DNA of 64,000 nt from Colwellia sp. MB02u-6 (GTDB lineage: Bacteria > Pseudomonadota > Gammaproteobacteria > Enterobacterales > Alteromonadaceae), in NCBI RefSeq assembly GCF_014077095.1, contig NZ_JACGVG010000035.1, forward strand, positions 434,001-498,000. Reading direction: 5' to 3'. The notes under the pieces were generated by a model. It was not told the origin of the DNA. It was given only the letters and a program-made list of their open reading frames with translations, and did no database searches. Positions within the stretch are counted from its first letter, which is position 1, and every line of letters starts with the position of its first letter. A program made the position numbers and the translations under genes. Shown here piece after piece: positions 21,630-31,429 of this stretch.

Positions 21630-22319
21630 ATGCGTCTCGACAAATTTATTTGCAAAAGCACTGAGCTTACCCGCACTGAAGCTAAAAAATTGCTCAAAAT
21701 GAGCAAAGTAACGGTCAATGAAGTGGTAATTAAAGACTCCGCCACACAGGTGCATGAAGATGATTATATTTGCATTGAAGACGAAGCACTCACTGCGCGT
21801 AGTTTTCGTTATATCCTTTTGCATAAACCTCTTGCTACCATTTGCTCTAATGTTGATGAAATTTATCCCTCGTTATTACATTTAATTGCTGTTGATAAAG
21901 CATTTGATATGCACATTGCCGGCCGCCTAGATGCTGATACTACAGGGCTAGTGCTAATTACTGACAATGGTCACTGGTCGCATAATATTATTTCACCTAA
22001 GAAACAATGCGAAAAAATTTATCGTGTGTGGCTACGTGACCCTTTGAAGGCTACTACGGCAGAGAAGTTTACTCATGGCGTGCAATTGCAAGGTGAAGAT
22101 GGTTTAACTCGTCCTGCGAAGCTAGAGCAAGTTACTGAGAAAGAAGTCTTATTGACCATAACCGAAGGTAAATATCATCAAGTTAAACGCATGTTTGCAG
22201 CGGTTGGTAATCAGGTGCTTGGTTTGCATCGCGAGCAAATAGGCCCAGTAAAATTGGCTGATTTACCCTTAGGTGAGTGGCGCTATTTAAACACCGAGGA
22301 AGTCAGTGCTTTTCTATAA
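21630..22319 (+). CDS. rsuA: 16S rRNA pseudouridine-516 synthase RsuA
   Basis: RsuA modifies U516 of 16S rRNA. The 229-residue protein has an N-terminal S4 RNA-binding domain (MRLDKFICKSTELTRTEAKK, about 1-55), then the pseudouridine synthase core with catalytic Asp101 in GRLDADTTGLVLITDNG, and EGKYHQVKRMFAAVGNQV near the end. Length and motifs agree with the family. It stands alone, with about 260 bp of empty sequence upstream and 400 bp downstream. Confidence 0.95.
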   Translation: MRLDKFICKSTELTRTEAKKLLKMSKVTVNEVVIKDSATQVHEDDYICIEDEALTARSFRYILLHKPLATICSNVDEIYPSLLHLIAVDKAFDMHIAGRLDADTTGLVLITDNGHWSHNIISPKKQCEKIYRVWLRDPLKATTAEKFTHGVQLQGEDGLTRPAKLEQVTEKEVLLTITEGKYHQVKRMFAAVGNQVLGLHREQIGPVKLADLPLGEWRYLNTEEVSAFL

Positions 22320-22724
22320 ACACTTAGTTTTAGTTAGTGCAGATAATCGCTATTCGTTATTTGCACAAACTTTTCCTTACCCTGTTGGTTAAGAAAAAAG
22401 ACAATAATAGCTTCTGTTTTAATCATAATAGTTAGTGACTAGCTAATCAGCGCCTTACTCTTATAGCCTTTTCCTCATCTACTTTGATAAAAATCTAATA
22501 GCAAAGTGTTATCAATAACTTTTGAGTAGCGGTGACTTCTTTAGCCTTGCTATGCTTGACTCCTATTAAAATTAAAATTAAAATTAAAACTAAAACTAAA
22601 ACTAAAGCTGAAAAAATTCAGTAATGGTCTATTGCTGCTTAAAAAAAGATTAAACTTTTAGCACTAACTGCCGATTAATTAATCAGGACTGTAACTACTA
22701 TTAATAAGGGAGTTAAAAAGAGTT
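22320..22724. other. Intergenic region after rsuA
   Basis: About 400 bp without a gene. It carries a six-base tandem repeat (listed separately) and, right before the next gene, a ribosome site AAGGGAG at about 22707-22713. No strong terminator hairpin for rsuA was found. Confidence 0.5.
22565..22606 (+). repeat. Hexanucleotide tandem repeat (ATTAAA)4(ACTAAA)3
   Basis: Seven consecutive 6-base units: ATTAAA at 22565, 22571, 22577 and 22583, then ACTAAA at 22589, 22595 and 22601, with a decayed eighth unit GCTGAA at 22607. It lies about 120 bp before the 90-residue gene at 22725. Confidence 0.9.
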
Positions 22725-22997
22725 ATGGATGTTTTTGTAAGTTTATTGCCGGCCAGTTTGACCACAAAAGCAGAGCGTTTGGAAAAAGACAGCCGTGAAA
22801 AACAACAGCAGCAGAGAAAAAAAATGCCTGATGCTCTGACTGAGCAGCTGAAAATTAAAATAGCTTCACAAGCGCTATCTAAAGATGAGCGCCGTTCTGG
22901 CGGCGATCGGCGTCAACAACGAATTAAACGAAGGCGTTGGTTGGAATCACGTGACCGAAATGATCTCAGAGCTACAGCATTGAACGTTATGGTTTGA
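22725..22997 (+). CDS. Small basic hypothetical protein
   Basis: A 90-residue soluble protein I do not recognise. It has a short hydrophobic start (MDVFVSLLPASL), a Glu/Lys/Gln-rich middle and a strongly basic C-terminus (ERRSGGDRRQQRIKRRRW). Short proteins with a RRSG-x-DRR motif are widespread in marine gammaproteobacteria, but I know of no established function. A good ribosome site (AAGGGAG) precedes the ATG, supporting real expression. The basic tail could bind nucleic acid or phospholipid; that is a guess. Confidence 0.7.
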   Translation: MDVFVSLLPASLTTKAERLEKDSREKQQQQRKKMPDALTEQLKIKIASQALSKDERRSGGDRRQQRIKRRRWLESRDRNDLRATALNVMV

Positions 22998-23232
22998 GGT
23001 TTGGCTTTAACCTAAATCCGAACCGTAAACCAAGCACTAAGTATCCAGCAGTGATTTTTTATCTGCTTAAAGGTCAGGCTGCAGTGCTTCTACTTAGCTT
23101 AATATCGTCTATTTTGCTGATACTTTTATATACCACTGACAATAACTAAGCACTGCAAGATACAGCTCGACCGATTTCATTCTTGTATAGGGTACAGGAG
23201 CGTATTAATCGTCTATAAAAATCGAGCTTACA

Positions 23233-23523
23233 TTATTTCTTTGCGTTTAACTGGTTAAATTTCGCTAGCTGTTCATCTGTTGCCGGCAGTTGATGTTTTT
23301 CTTTCCACTCATTATAAGGCATGCCATAAACCTGTTCGCGTGCCGTATCAATATCGACATTAACACCCAATTTTTCAGCTTCAGCTACTGTCCATTTAGA
23401 AAAACAGTTACGACAAAAGCCGGCAAGGTTCATTAACTCGATATTTTGTACGTCTTTACGATTATCTAAATGTGCGAGTAAACGACGAAATACCGCCGCT
23501 TGAATTTCAATTTCTTTATCCAT
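23233..23523 (-). CDS. DUF1244 family protein
   Basis: The 96-residue product matches DUF1244, a small helical family of unknown function: AAVFRRLLAHLDNRKDVQNIELMNLAGFCRNCFSKW, followed by GMPYNEWKEKHQ. The conserved Cys pair in GFCRNCFSKW suggests metal or redox involvement. It is transcribed with csiV and mfd on the minus strand, 51 bp after csiV ends, so it may be the last gene of that unit. Confidence 0.88.
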   Translation of the reverse strand: MDKEIEIQAAVFRRLLAHLDNRKDVQNIELMNLAGFCRNCFSKWTVAEAEKLGVNVDIDTAREQVYGMPYNEWKEKHQLPATDEQLAKFNQLNAKK

Positions 23524-23574
23524 AGTATCCTCGAAAATGTTGTTGGTAAAAATATAATGCAGTCATTAATCAGT

Positions 23575-25236
23575 CTAAAGGCTTTCTTTAGACTCAGACT
23601 CAGACTCAGACTCTGGCTTTGTATAAGGTCTAATTTGCACTATCATGCCCATGTAGGGGTGGTCAAAATAATGCACTTCGCCACTTATAACGCGTCGGTT
23701 TTGTTGAAACCGAATAGCTTTGGCCTGTATTGGTGTCGACGCATTTGCTGCACTATTTAGATTTACATTAGCATTAGTTGGTAGCTTTGGAGCTAATCTT
23801 GCTGTAGCCAGTTCTGCTAAGCTTTTATCTAAAATATTAAAATCAGCAGTAATAAATAAATAATGTTTTAAATGAATATTGAAAAAACCCTCAATAAACC
23901 ACTGTTGAATAGGCGCTATTGGTGGCGTATTTACTGTTGCTGCTAAGGACATTTCATCCGTAAGTTTTAGCGATAAGTCTTGTTGGTTAAGTGCTGCTAA
24001 TAGTTCGTCGGTATTTTCGTTTACCTGTGCTATTTGCGTGATAATTTGTTCGAGACGTGCTTGTTTAGCTTGTTGTAGCTGTTCAGTTTGGTTTTTTACC
24101 GGTAAAGACTCCATCAGATTTTTCTTACTAGTATCTTTAAGCAAGTGAGTCGTTTGCTGATTTTTTTGGTCGTTGAATTTAGTTAATTGTTTTTGGTAAG
24201 GGATAGCAAAATTATCACCGGCATACACTTTCACGGGCACAGATTTTTTTTCAGGCCGAGCAACTTGTCGCCAGCCCATATGCAACATAGGGCGAAAGTT
24301 TTTGCTATACCTTAAGTCTTGAATAATATCATTAAGCTGTAATGAATTTTTGCTAAGCAAATGTGTTTTATTGTTGTCGATATCTTCTTGGCCATCAATC
24401 AATAATGGCACTTTATCAACAGCAAAACCATGATAGTCAAAGTCAGGATTTTCGACTTGATAGTCGGCAAAGTATGCTGGGTCAATTCGGCATAATAATA
24501 TTGGCTCAGTCTTGGAAGGATATTTAAATTTAAGTTTTTGAAATTCTTTTTCTGCCGCGAGTACTAAACGTTGAGTTTTTTCCCGCTCGTTATCAGACAA
24601 GGTGTTTGATAAGGCTATTGCATTGATGTCAGCGTTGCCGGTGTTGCTATTATTGATAGTCGCGTCACTTATAGCGGGATTATTCACTGGATCGGCACTA
24701 GCCATTTCACTGTTTAGCTCAGTATTATTTAGCCATGCATTGTTTAGTCCGGTATTGTCGGTAAAAACATGTCGATTAGCTGTGTCATTATCGGCTGAAA
24801 GCTGTGTCACACTGTTGCTAGAGTCAAGCCGATTGGTGCTATCTATATCTATATCTGTAGATTGGTTCAACACCGAAAGCTCTGGCGCTAATTGTGATAT
24901 TTGCGCTAATGATTTTTCATTAAAAAGCGCAGGGAGTTTGGCATTTTTTTTCGCTAAATCCCCGACATAGTGTGGTGAATCACATTGGGGTAATAGTTGC
25001 TTTAACGTGCGAATGTCAGGCTTTAAATAGCGGCTGAGTAAATCTTCCACACGTCGATGTTTTGGTAATTCACTGTTGTTTTGAAAGTTTTCTTTTAACT
25101 GGCTTTTATCACTCAATTGGCTAAACAGAATAATTTCGACATCAAACCATCGGTCATTATTTTCTTGTGTCGTCGCATTTAACGTTAGTGGAAATGTTAA
25201 GACGGTAAAACATAAAAATAGTTGAGTTAATTTCAT
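23575..25236 (-). CDS. csiV: CsiV family periplasmic protein
   Basis: CsiV of Vibrio cholerae is a periplasmic peptidoglycan-binding protein linked to MSHA- and D-amino-acid responses; the gene commonly lies next to mfd, as here. This 553-residue form starts with a signal peptide (LTQLFLCFTVLTFPLTLNA) followed by the family mark RWFDVEIILFSQ. Residues about 130-210 are low-complexity, rich in Asn, Asp, Ser and Thr, and longer than in typical relatives. The C-terminal domain has PIQQWFIEGFFNIHLKHYLFI and FQQNRRVISGEVHYFDHPYMGMIVQI, as in the family. The end is a Ser-Glu repeat (SESESESESKESL) encoded by a six-base tandem repeat. Confidence 0.85.
   Translation of the reverse strand: MKLTQLFLCFTVLTFPLTLNATTQENNDRWFDVEIILFSQLSDKSQLKENFQNNSELPKHRRVEDLLSRYLKPDIRTLKQLLPQCDSPHYVGDLAKKNAKLPALFNEKSLAQISQLAPELSVLNQSTDIDIDSTNRLDSSNSVTQLSADNDTANRHVFTDNTGLNNAWLNNTELNSEMASADPVNNPAISDATINNSNTGNADINAIALSNTLSDNEREKTQRLVLAAEKEFQKLKFKYPSKTEPILLCRIDPAYFADYQVENPDFDYHGFAVDKVPLLIDGQEDIDNNKTHLLSKNSLQLNDIIQDLRYSKNFRPMLHMGWRQVARPEKKSVPVKVYAGDNFAIPYQKQLTKFNDQKNQQTTHLLKDTSKKNLMESLPVKNQTEQLQQAKQARLEQIITQIAQVNENTDELLAALNQQDLSLKLTDEMSLAATVNTPPIAPIQQWFIEGFFNIHLKHYLFITADFNILDKSLAELATARLAPKLPTNANVNLNSAANASTPIQAKAIRFQQNRRVISGEVHYFDHPYMGMIVQIRPYTKPESESESESKESL
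23591..23614. repeat. Six-base tandem repeat in the csiV 3' end
   Basis: GACTCA repeats at 23591, 23597 and 23603 and GACTCT at 23609 (plus strand), encoding the alternating Glu-Ser tail of CsiV. Gain or loss of a unit would keep the frame and only change tail length. Confidence 0.9.
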
Positions 25237-25378
25237 TCAGTATCCAATTAATGTTTATTTTACCCAGTGATAATAGCAAAGGTTGATCAATACTTATATT
25301 GTCAATCAGTTATCAATCAGTTATCTATTAAATATAAAAGATAACTAGGCTGGCTTTAAGTCTTGATCATTGTGGTGT

Positions 25379-28300
25379 TTAAGCACGCACGTGATTTGCC
25401 AATTCGTTCAGCATGGTAGCGATTAAAATAAAGCGAGATTTTGCATCTTCGGTCACTTGCTTAAATTTCAATTTATTAGCACCTTCCATTTTATATATTT
25501 TTGGTTGTTGCTGAATTAAGCCGATGATAAACAGAGGGTCTACCTTAGTTTCGGTGTTAAACTCAAATGAACCGCCAGCAGGACCTGCATCAATGCGGGT
25601 AATACCCATTTTTTGTGCTTTAAGTTTCAGCTTGGCGATATGCACCAAATTTTTTGCTGCTTGTGGTAATAAGCCAAAACGGTCTATCAGCTCAACTTGC
25701 ACGTCGTCGAGCGCTTGTTTATTTTTACAACTGGCAATACGTTTATACAAACTTAAGCGTAAACTTACATCGAAAATATAGTCATCGGGTAATAGTGCCG
25801 CTACGCGTAAATCTACTTCAGTTTGAGTTTTTGTCACTTGGTCGAGCGATAATTCTTTACCTTCTTTAAGGGCGGTAACGGCGGCATCAAGCATTTCCAT
25901 GTATAAGGTATAACCTACTTGGCTCATTGAACCACTTTGATCTTCGCCTAATAGCTCACCGGCGCCACGAATTTCTAAATCGTGAGTCGCCAAAGTAAAG
26001 CCAGCACCTAAGTCTTCTAATGAGGCGATGGCTTCAAGACGTTTTTTTGCATCTTTAGTCATACGTTTTTCATGCGGGGTTAATAAATAGGCATAAGCTT
26101 GATGATGTGAGCGCCCGACACGGCCACGTAATTGGTGTAGTTGTGCTAAACCTAGGTGGTCAGCTCGATCCATAATAATGGTATTAGCCGTGGGCACATC
26201 GATGCCAGTTTCAATAATGGTGGTACAGACCAGCACATTATAACGTTGGTGATAAAAGTCGTTCATCACACGTTCAAGTTCGCGCTCACGCATTTGTCCA
26301 TGAGCGGTAATAATTTTCGCTTCGGGTAATAATACTTGAATGTCTGCAGCGGTTTTATCTATGGTGTCGACATTGTTATGTAAGAAGTAGACTTGACCAC
26401 CACGTAATACTTCCCGCAGGATTGACTCGCGAATTAAGGCGTCATCACGCTCTCTTACAAAGGTTTTTACCGCTAATCGTTTTGCAGGTGGTGTGGCTAT
26501 TATTGATAAGTCGCGCATCCCGCCCATGGCCATATTTAAGGTTCGTGGGATTGGGGTTGCGGTCAGTGTTAAAATGTCTACGTTTGCCCGCAGCTGTTTT
26601 ATTTTTTCTTTTTGTTTAACGCCAAATCGATGCTCTTCATCAACTACTAAAAGCCCTAGATCTTTATATTTTATGCTGTTTTGTAAAAGCTTATGGGTAC
26701 CAATTAAAATATCTATCTGGCCAGACTCAACCTCTTTGACAATAGCGTTTTGTTCTTTAGCGGTTTTAAAGCGTGATAAAACTTCAATGTTAATAGGCCA
26801 ATTGGCGAAACGGTCACGAAAACTTTCATGGTGTTGTTGAGCAAGCAGGGTAGTTGGCACTAATATCGCTACTTGTTTTCCGTCGTTCACCGCAATAAAT
26901 GCCGCGCGCATGGCAACCTCGGTTTTACCAAAACCGACATCACCACAGACTAATCTGTCCATCGCTTTTGGCGATAACATGTCGCTAATTACCGCATTAA
27001 TGGCTTGTGCTTGATCAAAGGTTTCTTCAAAACTAAAACTGTCTGCAAAAGCGCGATAATCATCTTTATTTCGTTTAAAGCTATAACCATGGTTGCTGGC
27101 GCGTTTGGCATAAATATCTAACAGTTCAGCGGCTACGTCACGTACTTTTTCTGCCGCTTTTTGCTTGGCTTTACTCCAAGTATCGTTACCCAGTTTATGT
27201 AACGGTGCGTGGTCAGCATCGGCGCCTGAGTAGCGACTAATTAAATGTAGTGAGGCAACGGGCACATATAATTTGGCTTCCTTTGCATAACTGAGCATTA
27301 AAAACTCTGTGGTAATACCACTATTTTCAATGGTTTGTAAACCCATGTAGCGACCAATGCCGTGATCAATATGTACCACAGGTTGGCCAATACTAAGCTC
27401 AGCTAAATTTTTAAATATCGCGTCGTTTTGAATTTCTTGTTGTTTATTACGACGGCGAGTTTGACGGACGCGATCGCCGAGCAATTCAGCTTCTGTTATT
27501 AAGGCAATGGCATTTTTTTTCGCACTGCCTTTGGCTTGAAAAATAAAGCCGGCACTTAAAGCGTTAACCGTAATACCTATGAGCGCGTCACTATTAACAA
27601 AATCTTCAATACTCTTAAAGATACTTGGCTTTGTTTGATTACGCTCTAGTAGCTCTAATACACTTTCACGTCGACCTTGGCTTTCTGCAACAAATAAGAG
27701 TTTGTTTGGTGTTTCTTTGCTGTTAACAAAGTTATTGAGTAATTCAAATGGCTGCTTTAATTTATGATCTATGGTCAGATCTGGCAAGGTGTGTACGTCA
27801 AACTGCACTTGTGATGCTTTTAATTCGTCTTCGATGACTTCGGGTTTTAAATTGATTCGATCAAAAGGTTTTAAGGCACTGTAGAGCTCTTCACTATTGA
27901 GAAATAAATGCTTGGGTGGCAATAGTGGCCGAGTGGGATCGTAGCGCCTGTCTTCATAGCGATAGTCAATATCAGTCCAGTAATGCGCTAAGGCTTTATC
28001 AATATCGCCACTGATAATCACTAAGGTATTATCAGTAAGGTAATCACATAAGGTATTGGTTTGCTGAAAAAACAAAGGCAAATAATACTCTATGCCCGCG
28101 GGCATAATGCCATTACTGACTTGGTGGTAAATTGATGCTTTGTCAATCGTGCTGGTAAATTGTTCGCGGTATTGGCTGCGAAATAAGTTGGTACCGTTAG
28201 TATCGGTTGGAAACTCATGTGCGGGCAATAAATTTATGCCATCTATTTTGTCGCTAGAGCGTTGGTTTTCTGGATCAAATAAGCGAATTTCGTCAATTTC

Positions 28301-28888
28301 ATCATCAAAAAAGTCTAAACGGAACGGTGTTTTACTGCCCATAGGGAATATATCAAGAATGGCACCACGAGCAGAAAACTCACCGTGTTCCATCACTTGA
28401 TCAACACAGCGATATCCGCTGGCTTCTAAGCTTTGTCTTAATTGATGTAAATCTTTTTTATCGCCTTTTTGGATGATTAAACTATTGGCTTCAATGTATT
28501 GTTTTGGTGCTAAACGTTGCATTAAAGTGGAAATGGGCACAATCACAATGCCTTTATCCATACGCGATAATTGATACAAGGTGGCTAAACGTTGGGAAAT
28601 AATATCTTGGTGTGGCGAAAAGGTATCGTACGGCAAGGTTTCCCAATCAGGAAATAAACAAATAGGTAATTGAGCTTGTTGATTTAAGCTGGTTAGCTCT
28701 TGCTCTAAGCGCAATGCCGATGGCGTATCATGAGTCAGTAGTAGTATGGGCTGTTGCGTTGATAACGCGCCATGAAAAATAGCGACAGTGGCACTACTAC
28801 CAGGTAGGTTTTGCCAAACTTTTTTATCGGCACTTTTACCCCGGCTTTTAGCTAATACCGGATTGAAGAGATTAACATTTTTGCTCAT
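25379..28888 (-). CDS. mfd: Transcription-repair coupling factor Mfd
   Basis: Mfd removes stalled RNA polymerase at DNA lesions and recruits UvrA. The 1169-residue protein is full length. The N-terminal UvrB-like part (about 1-340) includes LLTHDTPSALRLEQEL and ARGAILDIFPMGSKTPFRLDFFDDEIDEIR. The RNA-polymerase-binding domain (about 480-560) contains VVHIDHGIGRYMGLQTIE. The RecG-like translocase has Walker A GDVGFGKTEVAMRAAF (about 643-658), VVDEEHRFGVKQKE and the helicase motifs TLTATPIPRTLNMAM and QLRGRVGRSHHQAYAYLL. A TRCF C-terminal domain follows. The ribosome site and ATG at 28888 give a normal start. Confidence 0.98.
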   Translation of the reverse strand: MSKNVNLFNPVLAKSRGKSADKKVWQNLPGSSATVAIFHGALSTQQPILLLTHDTPSALRLEQELTSLNQQAQLPICLFPDWETLPYDTFSPHQDIISQRLATLYQLSRMDKGIVIVPISTLMQRLAPKQYIEANSLIIQKGDKKDLHQLRQSLEASGYRCVDQVMEHGEFSARGAILDIFPMGSKTPFRLDFFDDEIDEIRLFDPENQRSSDKIDGINLLPAHEFPTDTNGTNLFRSQYREQFTSTIDKASIYHQVSNGIMPAGIEYYLPLFFQQTNTLCDYLTDNTLVIISGDIDKALAHYWTDIDYRYEDRRYDPTRPLLPPKHLFLNSEELYSALKPFDRINLKPEVIEDELKASQVQFDVHTLPDLTIDHKLKQPFELLNNFVNSKETPNKLLFVAESQGRRESVLELLERNQTKPSIFKSIEDFVNSDALIGITVNALSAGFIFQAKGSAKKNAIALITEAELLGDRVRQTRRRNKQQEIQNDAIFKNLAELSIGQPVVHIDHGIGRYMGLQTIENSGITTEFLMLSYAKEAKLYVPVASLHLISRYSGADADHAPLHKLGNDTWSKAKQKAAEKVRDVAAELLDIYAKRASNHGYSFKRNKDDYRAFADSFSFEETFDQAQAINAVISDMLSPKAMDRLVCGDVGFGKTEVAMRAAFIAVNDGKQVAILVPTTLLAQQHHESFRDRFANWPINIEVLSRFKTAKEQNAIVKEVESGQIDILIGTHKLLQNSIKYKDLGLLVVDEEHRFGVKQKEKIKQLRANVDILTLTATPIPRTLNMAMGGMRDLSIIATPPAKRLAVKTFVRERDDALIRESILREVLRGGQVYFLHNNVDTIDKTAADIQVLLPEAKIITAHGQMRERELERVMNDFYHQRYNVLVCTTIIETGIDVPTANTIIMDRADHLGLAQLHQLRGRVGRSHHQAYAYLLTPHEKRMTKDAKKRLEAIASLEDLGAGFTLATHDLEIRGAGELLGEDQSGSMSQVGYTLYMEMLDAAVTALKEGKELSLDQVTKTQTEVDLRVAALLPDDYIFDVSLRLSLYKRIASCKNKQALDDVQVELIDRFGLLPQAAKNLVHIAKLKLKAQKMGITRIDAGPAGGSFEFNTETKVDPLFIIGLIQQQPKIYKMEGANKLKFKQVTEDAKSRFILIATMLNELANHVRA

Positions 28889-29245
28889 GACTGCTCGTAA
28901 TTTAATTGCGTTGAAAAGAATGCATAGTGAAGCATTTTACTGCACCGTGACCTTGGTGCTTTTAAGCTTTAGTCTTTGCACCAGTAAATGCCGTTTACAT
29001 CAAAAATACCTGTATCTTAACATGAGTTTTACCTGATCTTTAACCGCTAAATTTAAAGCCGTAATGCTTTTACATTATTCAATTAATAAATAGCGCATGC
29101 AGGTAAAGATCTGCTTATTTAAAGCGTGTATAATATCGTGTAATTGAATCACTAGAGTTTTGCTAGTCGCTCATAGGCTGTGTCAGCCTATTTAGCCTGA
29201 AAGTAAAACTAACCAGCGACACTCGTTGGATTTTTGGAGAAGTTT

Positions 29246-29908
29246 GTGACTAACAACGATGTTTTACGTCGCCTGAGATATACCTTTAATTTTAACGATC
29301 AAAAGGTTATTGCTATTTTTGCTGCCGGTGATTTAACCGTGACCCGAGATCAAATAAGTAACTGGCTAAAGCAAGAAGAAGACCCTGCTTATGTTAATTG
29401 CCCTGATACTACGTTTGCCGCATTTTTAAATGGCTTTATTAATGAGCGTCGCGGTAAAAAAGAAGGTGAACCAGCCAAGGTTGAAAAGCGTTTAAACAAT
29501 AATATTATTCTCACTAAATTGAAAATTGCTTTTAATTTAAAAGCAGAAGATATTATCGCTATGTTGGAATCAGCAAACTTTCGTTTAAATAAGCCCGAGC
29601 TAAGCGCGTTTTCTCGCAAGCCAGATCATAAAAATTATCGTGAATGTAAAGATCAGGTATTACGCAACTTCTTACAGGGCGTTGACAAGAAATTTCATGT
29701 GCAACGTCGTGCGAAAGAACAAGTAAAAAGCCCAGTAGTTGAAGAGGTTAAAGATAAGTTAGAAGAGGTTTTAGCGGATAAAAATTATAATTCGGCTAAT
29801 GCTAAGGCCAGTAAAATTTATGTTAACCCGAATAAAACTAAAGTTGAACGCAAACCCGGTGAACGTAAAGTGCTAAAACTTAAATCGAAAGATATTTGGG
29901 GTGAATAG
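29246..29908 (+). CDS. yehS: DUF1456 (YehS-like) protein
   Basis: Resembles E. coli YehS, two tandem copies of the DUF1456 helical unit. Copy one: NDVLRRLRYTFNFNDQKVIAIF … QISNWLKQEED … TFAAFLNGFINERRGK. Copy two: NNNIILTKLKIAFNLKAEDIIAML … RKPDHKNYRECKDQVLRNFL. The start is most likely GTG 29246, placed 7 bases after a GGAG ribosome site; the upstream TTG 29234 overlaps that site. At 220 residues it is longer than E. coli YehS because of a C-terminal, lysine-rich tail (about 150-220) ending LKSKDIWGE. Function unknown. Confidence 0.87.
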   Translation: MTNNDVLRRLRYTFNFNDQKVIAIFAAGDLTVTRDQISNWLKQEEDPAYVNCPDTTFAAFLNGFINERRGKKEGEPAKVEKRLNNNIILTKLKIAFNLKAEDIIAMLESANFRLNKPELSAFSRKPDHKNYRECKDQVLRNFLQGVDKKFHVQRRAKEQVKSPVVEEVKDKLEEVLADKNYNSANAKASKIYVNPNKTKVERKPGERKVLKLKSKDIWGE

Positions 29909-30301
29909 TAGCACTTAACAAGCTGATATCTGTGTTATAAATTTAGTGGTTTTAAATGATTATTAGCTATGTCTTATGGCAAACGGTTAGCCAAATCCAG
30001 AAATTATTGTGATACTTTGTTGGTTCTACACTGCTGATATCGTCTTCGGGCTTTGCGGTATGATAACGCCAACTATTATTACTTTGATAGTAGTGGGATT
30101 TGCGGCTAAAGGTAATAATAACAACTGGTTTAGTTAGTCGCTATTATGTTTAATTTTTAAACCCTATAATTTGTTATATTTTAAGCCTGCACTTGCAGGC
30201 TTTTTAATGTTTAGTATTAGAAAAATCAATATAAGTGTTATCACTAGTGGTACAATTTACAACCTCTTTTTTAGCAAAAAAATCTTACGGTTAAACTAAA
30301 A
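29909..30301. other. Intergenic region after yehS-like gene
   Basis: About 390 bp with no ORF I can support. It ends with a terminator hairpin (30183-30205) located 275 bp past the yehS-like stop. That leaves room for a small transcript between, but no promoter or RNA family is recognisable. Confidence 0.4.
30183..30205 (+). terminator. Rho-independent terminator
   Basis: Perfect stem AAGCCTGC / GCAGGCTT, loop ACTT, followed by T's to 30205. It would end transcripts from the yehS-like gene or from an unrecognised small RNA. Confidence 0.85.
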
Positions 30302-31288
30302 ATGCTAATGAATTTACAAGCTAAATTATTAGGTATTGCCTTATGTGTATTGGTTGGCATTCTTGCCACAATAGTTGCCACGCGTTATCAAGCGCCGACT
30401 ATACTCTTTGCATTATTAATGGGTTTGAGTTTGCATTCATTTTACAGCAAGGTAAATATTCAAGCGGGTGTTAACTTTTGCTCACGAGAGCTATTACGTT
30501 TGTGTGTTGGCTTATTAGGTGTGCGTATTGCTTTTGCTGATATTGTCTCACTCGGTATTACTCCGCCCTTAATTGTAATGGTGAGCATGGCGTTGACCAT
30601 GGTTTTTGGGGTGTTGTTTGCGCGATCTTTAGGCTTGTCGAAAATTTTTGGGGTATTGTCTGGTGGCGCGGTGGCGGTTTGTGGTGTCTCAGCGGCAGCC
30701 GCGATTTCAACAGTGCTACCAAACGATAAATCTCAAGAAAAGTATTTTGCTTTTACCGTGATAGGTATTACCACTTTTAGCACTTTATCAATGATACTTT
30801 ATCCTGTTGTAGCCAGTTACTTAGGTTTCTCAGATGAATTGGCCGGGGTTTTTATTGGTGGCGCCATTCATGATGTTGCTCAAGTGGTTGGTGCTGGTTA
30901 TACCATATCGCCTGAAGCAGGCGACGTAGCAACTTATATTAAGCTGCTCAGAGTAGCGTTGTTAATGCCAATAGTCATGATGGTGTTTTTTGCTTTTAAA
31001 GAAAAAAACAGCAAAATGTCGGGGGGTGTTAGTGTCTTTATTCCAGGCTTTTTGATTATGTTTTTTGTGCTGGCATTTTTAAAAAATGTGGGTGTCCTGC
31101 CAGTTTGGCTCATTGCTTTCATTCGGAGTTTGTCGAGTAATTTATTAGTGATTGCTATTGCGGCAATCGGTGTTAAAACTTCATTAAAACAAGTGTTTTC
31201 TCTTGGTTGGCGACCGGTGTTGTTAATGGGCTGTGAAACGATATTTTTAGCGAGCTTGATTATTGTGGGTATCATGTTCTTTTATTAG
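30302..31288 (+). CDS. YeiH family (UPF0324) putative sulfate exporter
   Basis: The 328-residue product is a polytopic inner-membrane protein of the YeiH/UPF0324 family, annotated elsewhere as putative sulfate exporter. About ten hydrophobic segments are visible. Family marks include ELLRLCVGLLGVRIAF, LSGGAVAVCGVSAAAAISTVLP and GAIHDVAQVVGAGYTI, followed by the C-terminal PVWLIAFIRSLSSNLLVIAIAAIGVKTS. A second start, ATG 30308, is two codons downstream. It is convergent with the RIO kinase and separated by a bidirectional terminator. Substrate is not shown by the sequence. Confidence 0.9.
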   Translation: MLMNLQAKLLGIALCVLVGILATIVATRYQAPTILFALLMGLSLHSFYSKVNIQAGVNFCSRELLRLCVGLLGVRIAFADIVSLGITPPLIVMVSMALTMVFGVLFARSLGLSKIFGVLSGGAVAVCGVSAAAAISTVLPNDKSQEKYFAFTVIGITTFSTLSMILYPVVASYLGFSDELAGVFIGGAIHDVAQVVGAGYTISPEAGDVATYIKLLRVALLMPIVMMVFFAFKEKNSKMSGGVSVFIPGFLIMFFVLAFLKNVGVLPVWLIAFIRSLSSNLLVIAIAAIGVKTSLKQVFSLGWRPVLLMGCETIFLASLIIVGIMFFY

Positions 31289-31350
31289 CAGTGTTTCTGT
31301 AGTAGGCGATTTACATAGCTAACCTTACTCAGCTTTACTTTATTCAATTT

Positions 31351-31408
31351 TATTTAGTTTGATTAAGCCGAAAAAAAAGTTGGGCTTAATCAAACTAAAT
31401 AAAAAAAT
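31351..31408. terminator. Bidirectional terminator between yeiH-like and RIO kinase genes
   Basis: A perfect 17-bp inverted repeat: TTTAGTTTGATTAAGCC (31353-31369) and GGCTTAATCAAACTAAA (31383-31399) around an A-rich loop. The AT-rich ends supply T-tracts in both directions, fitting a shared terminator for the two convergent genes. Confidence 0.85.
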
Positions 31409-31429
31409 AGTGACCATTTATCATCAATA

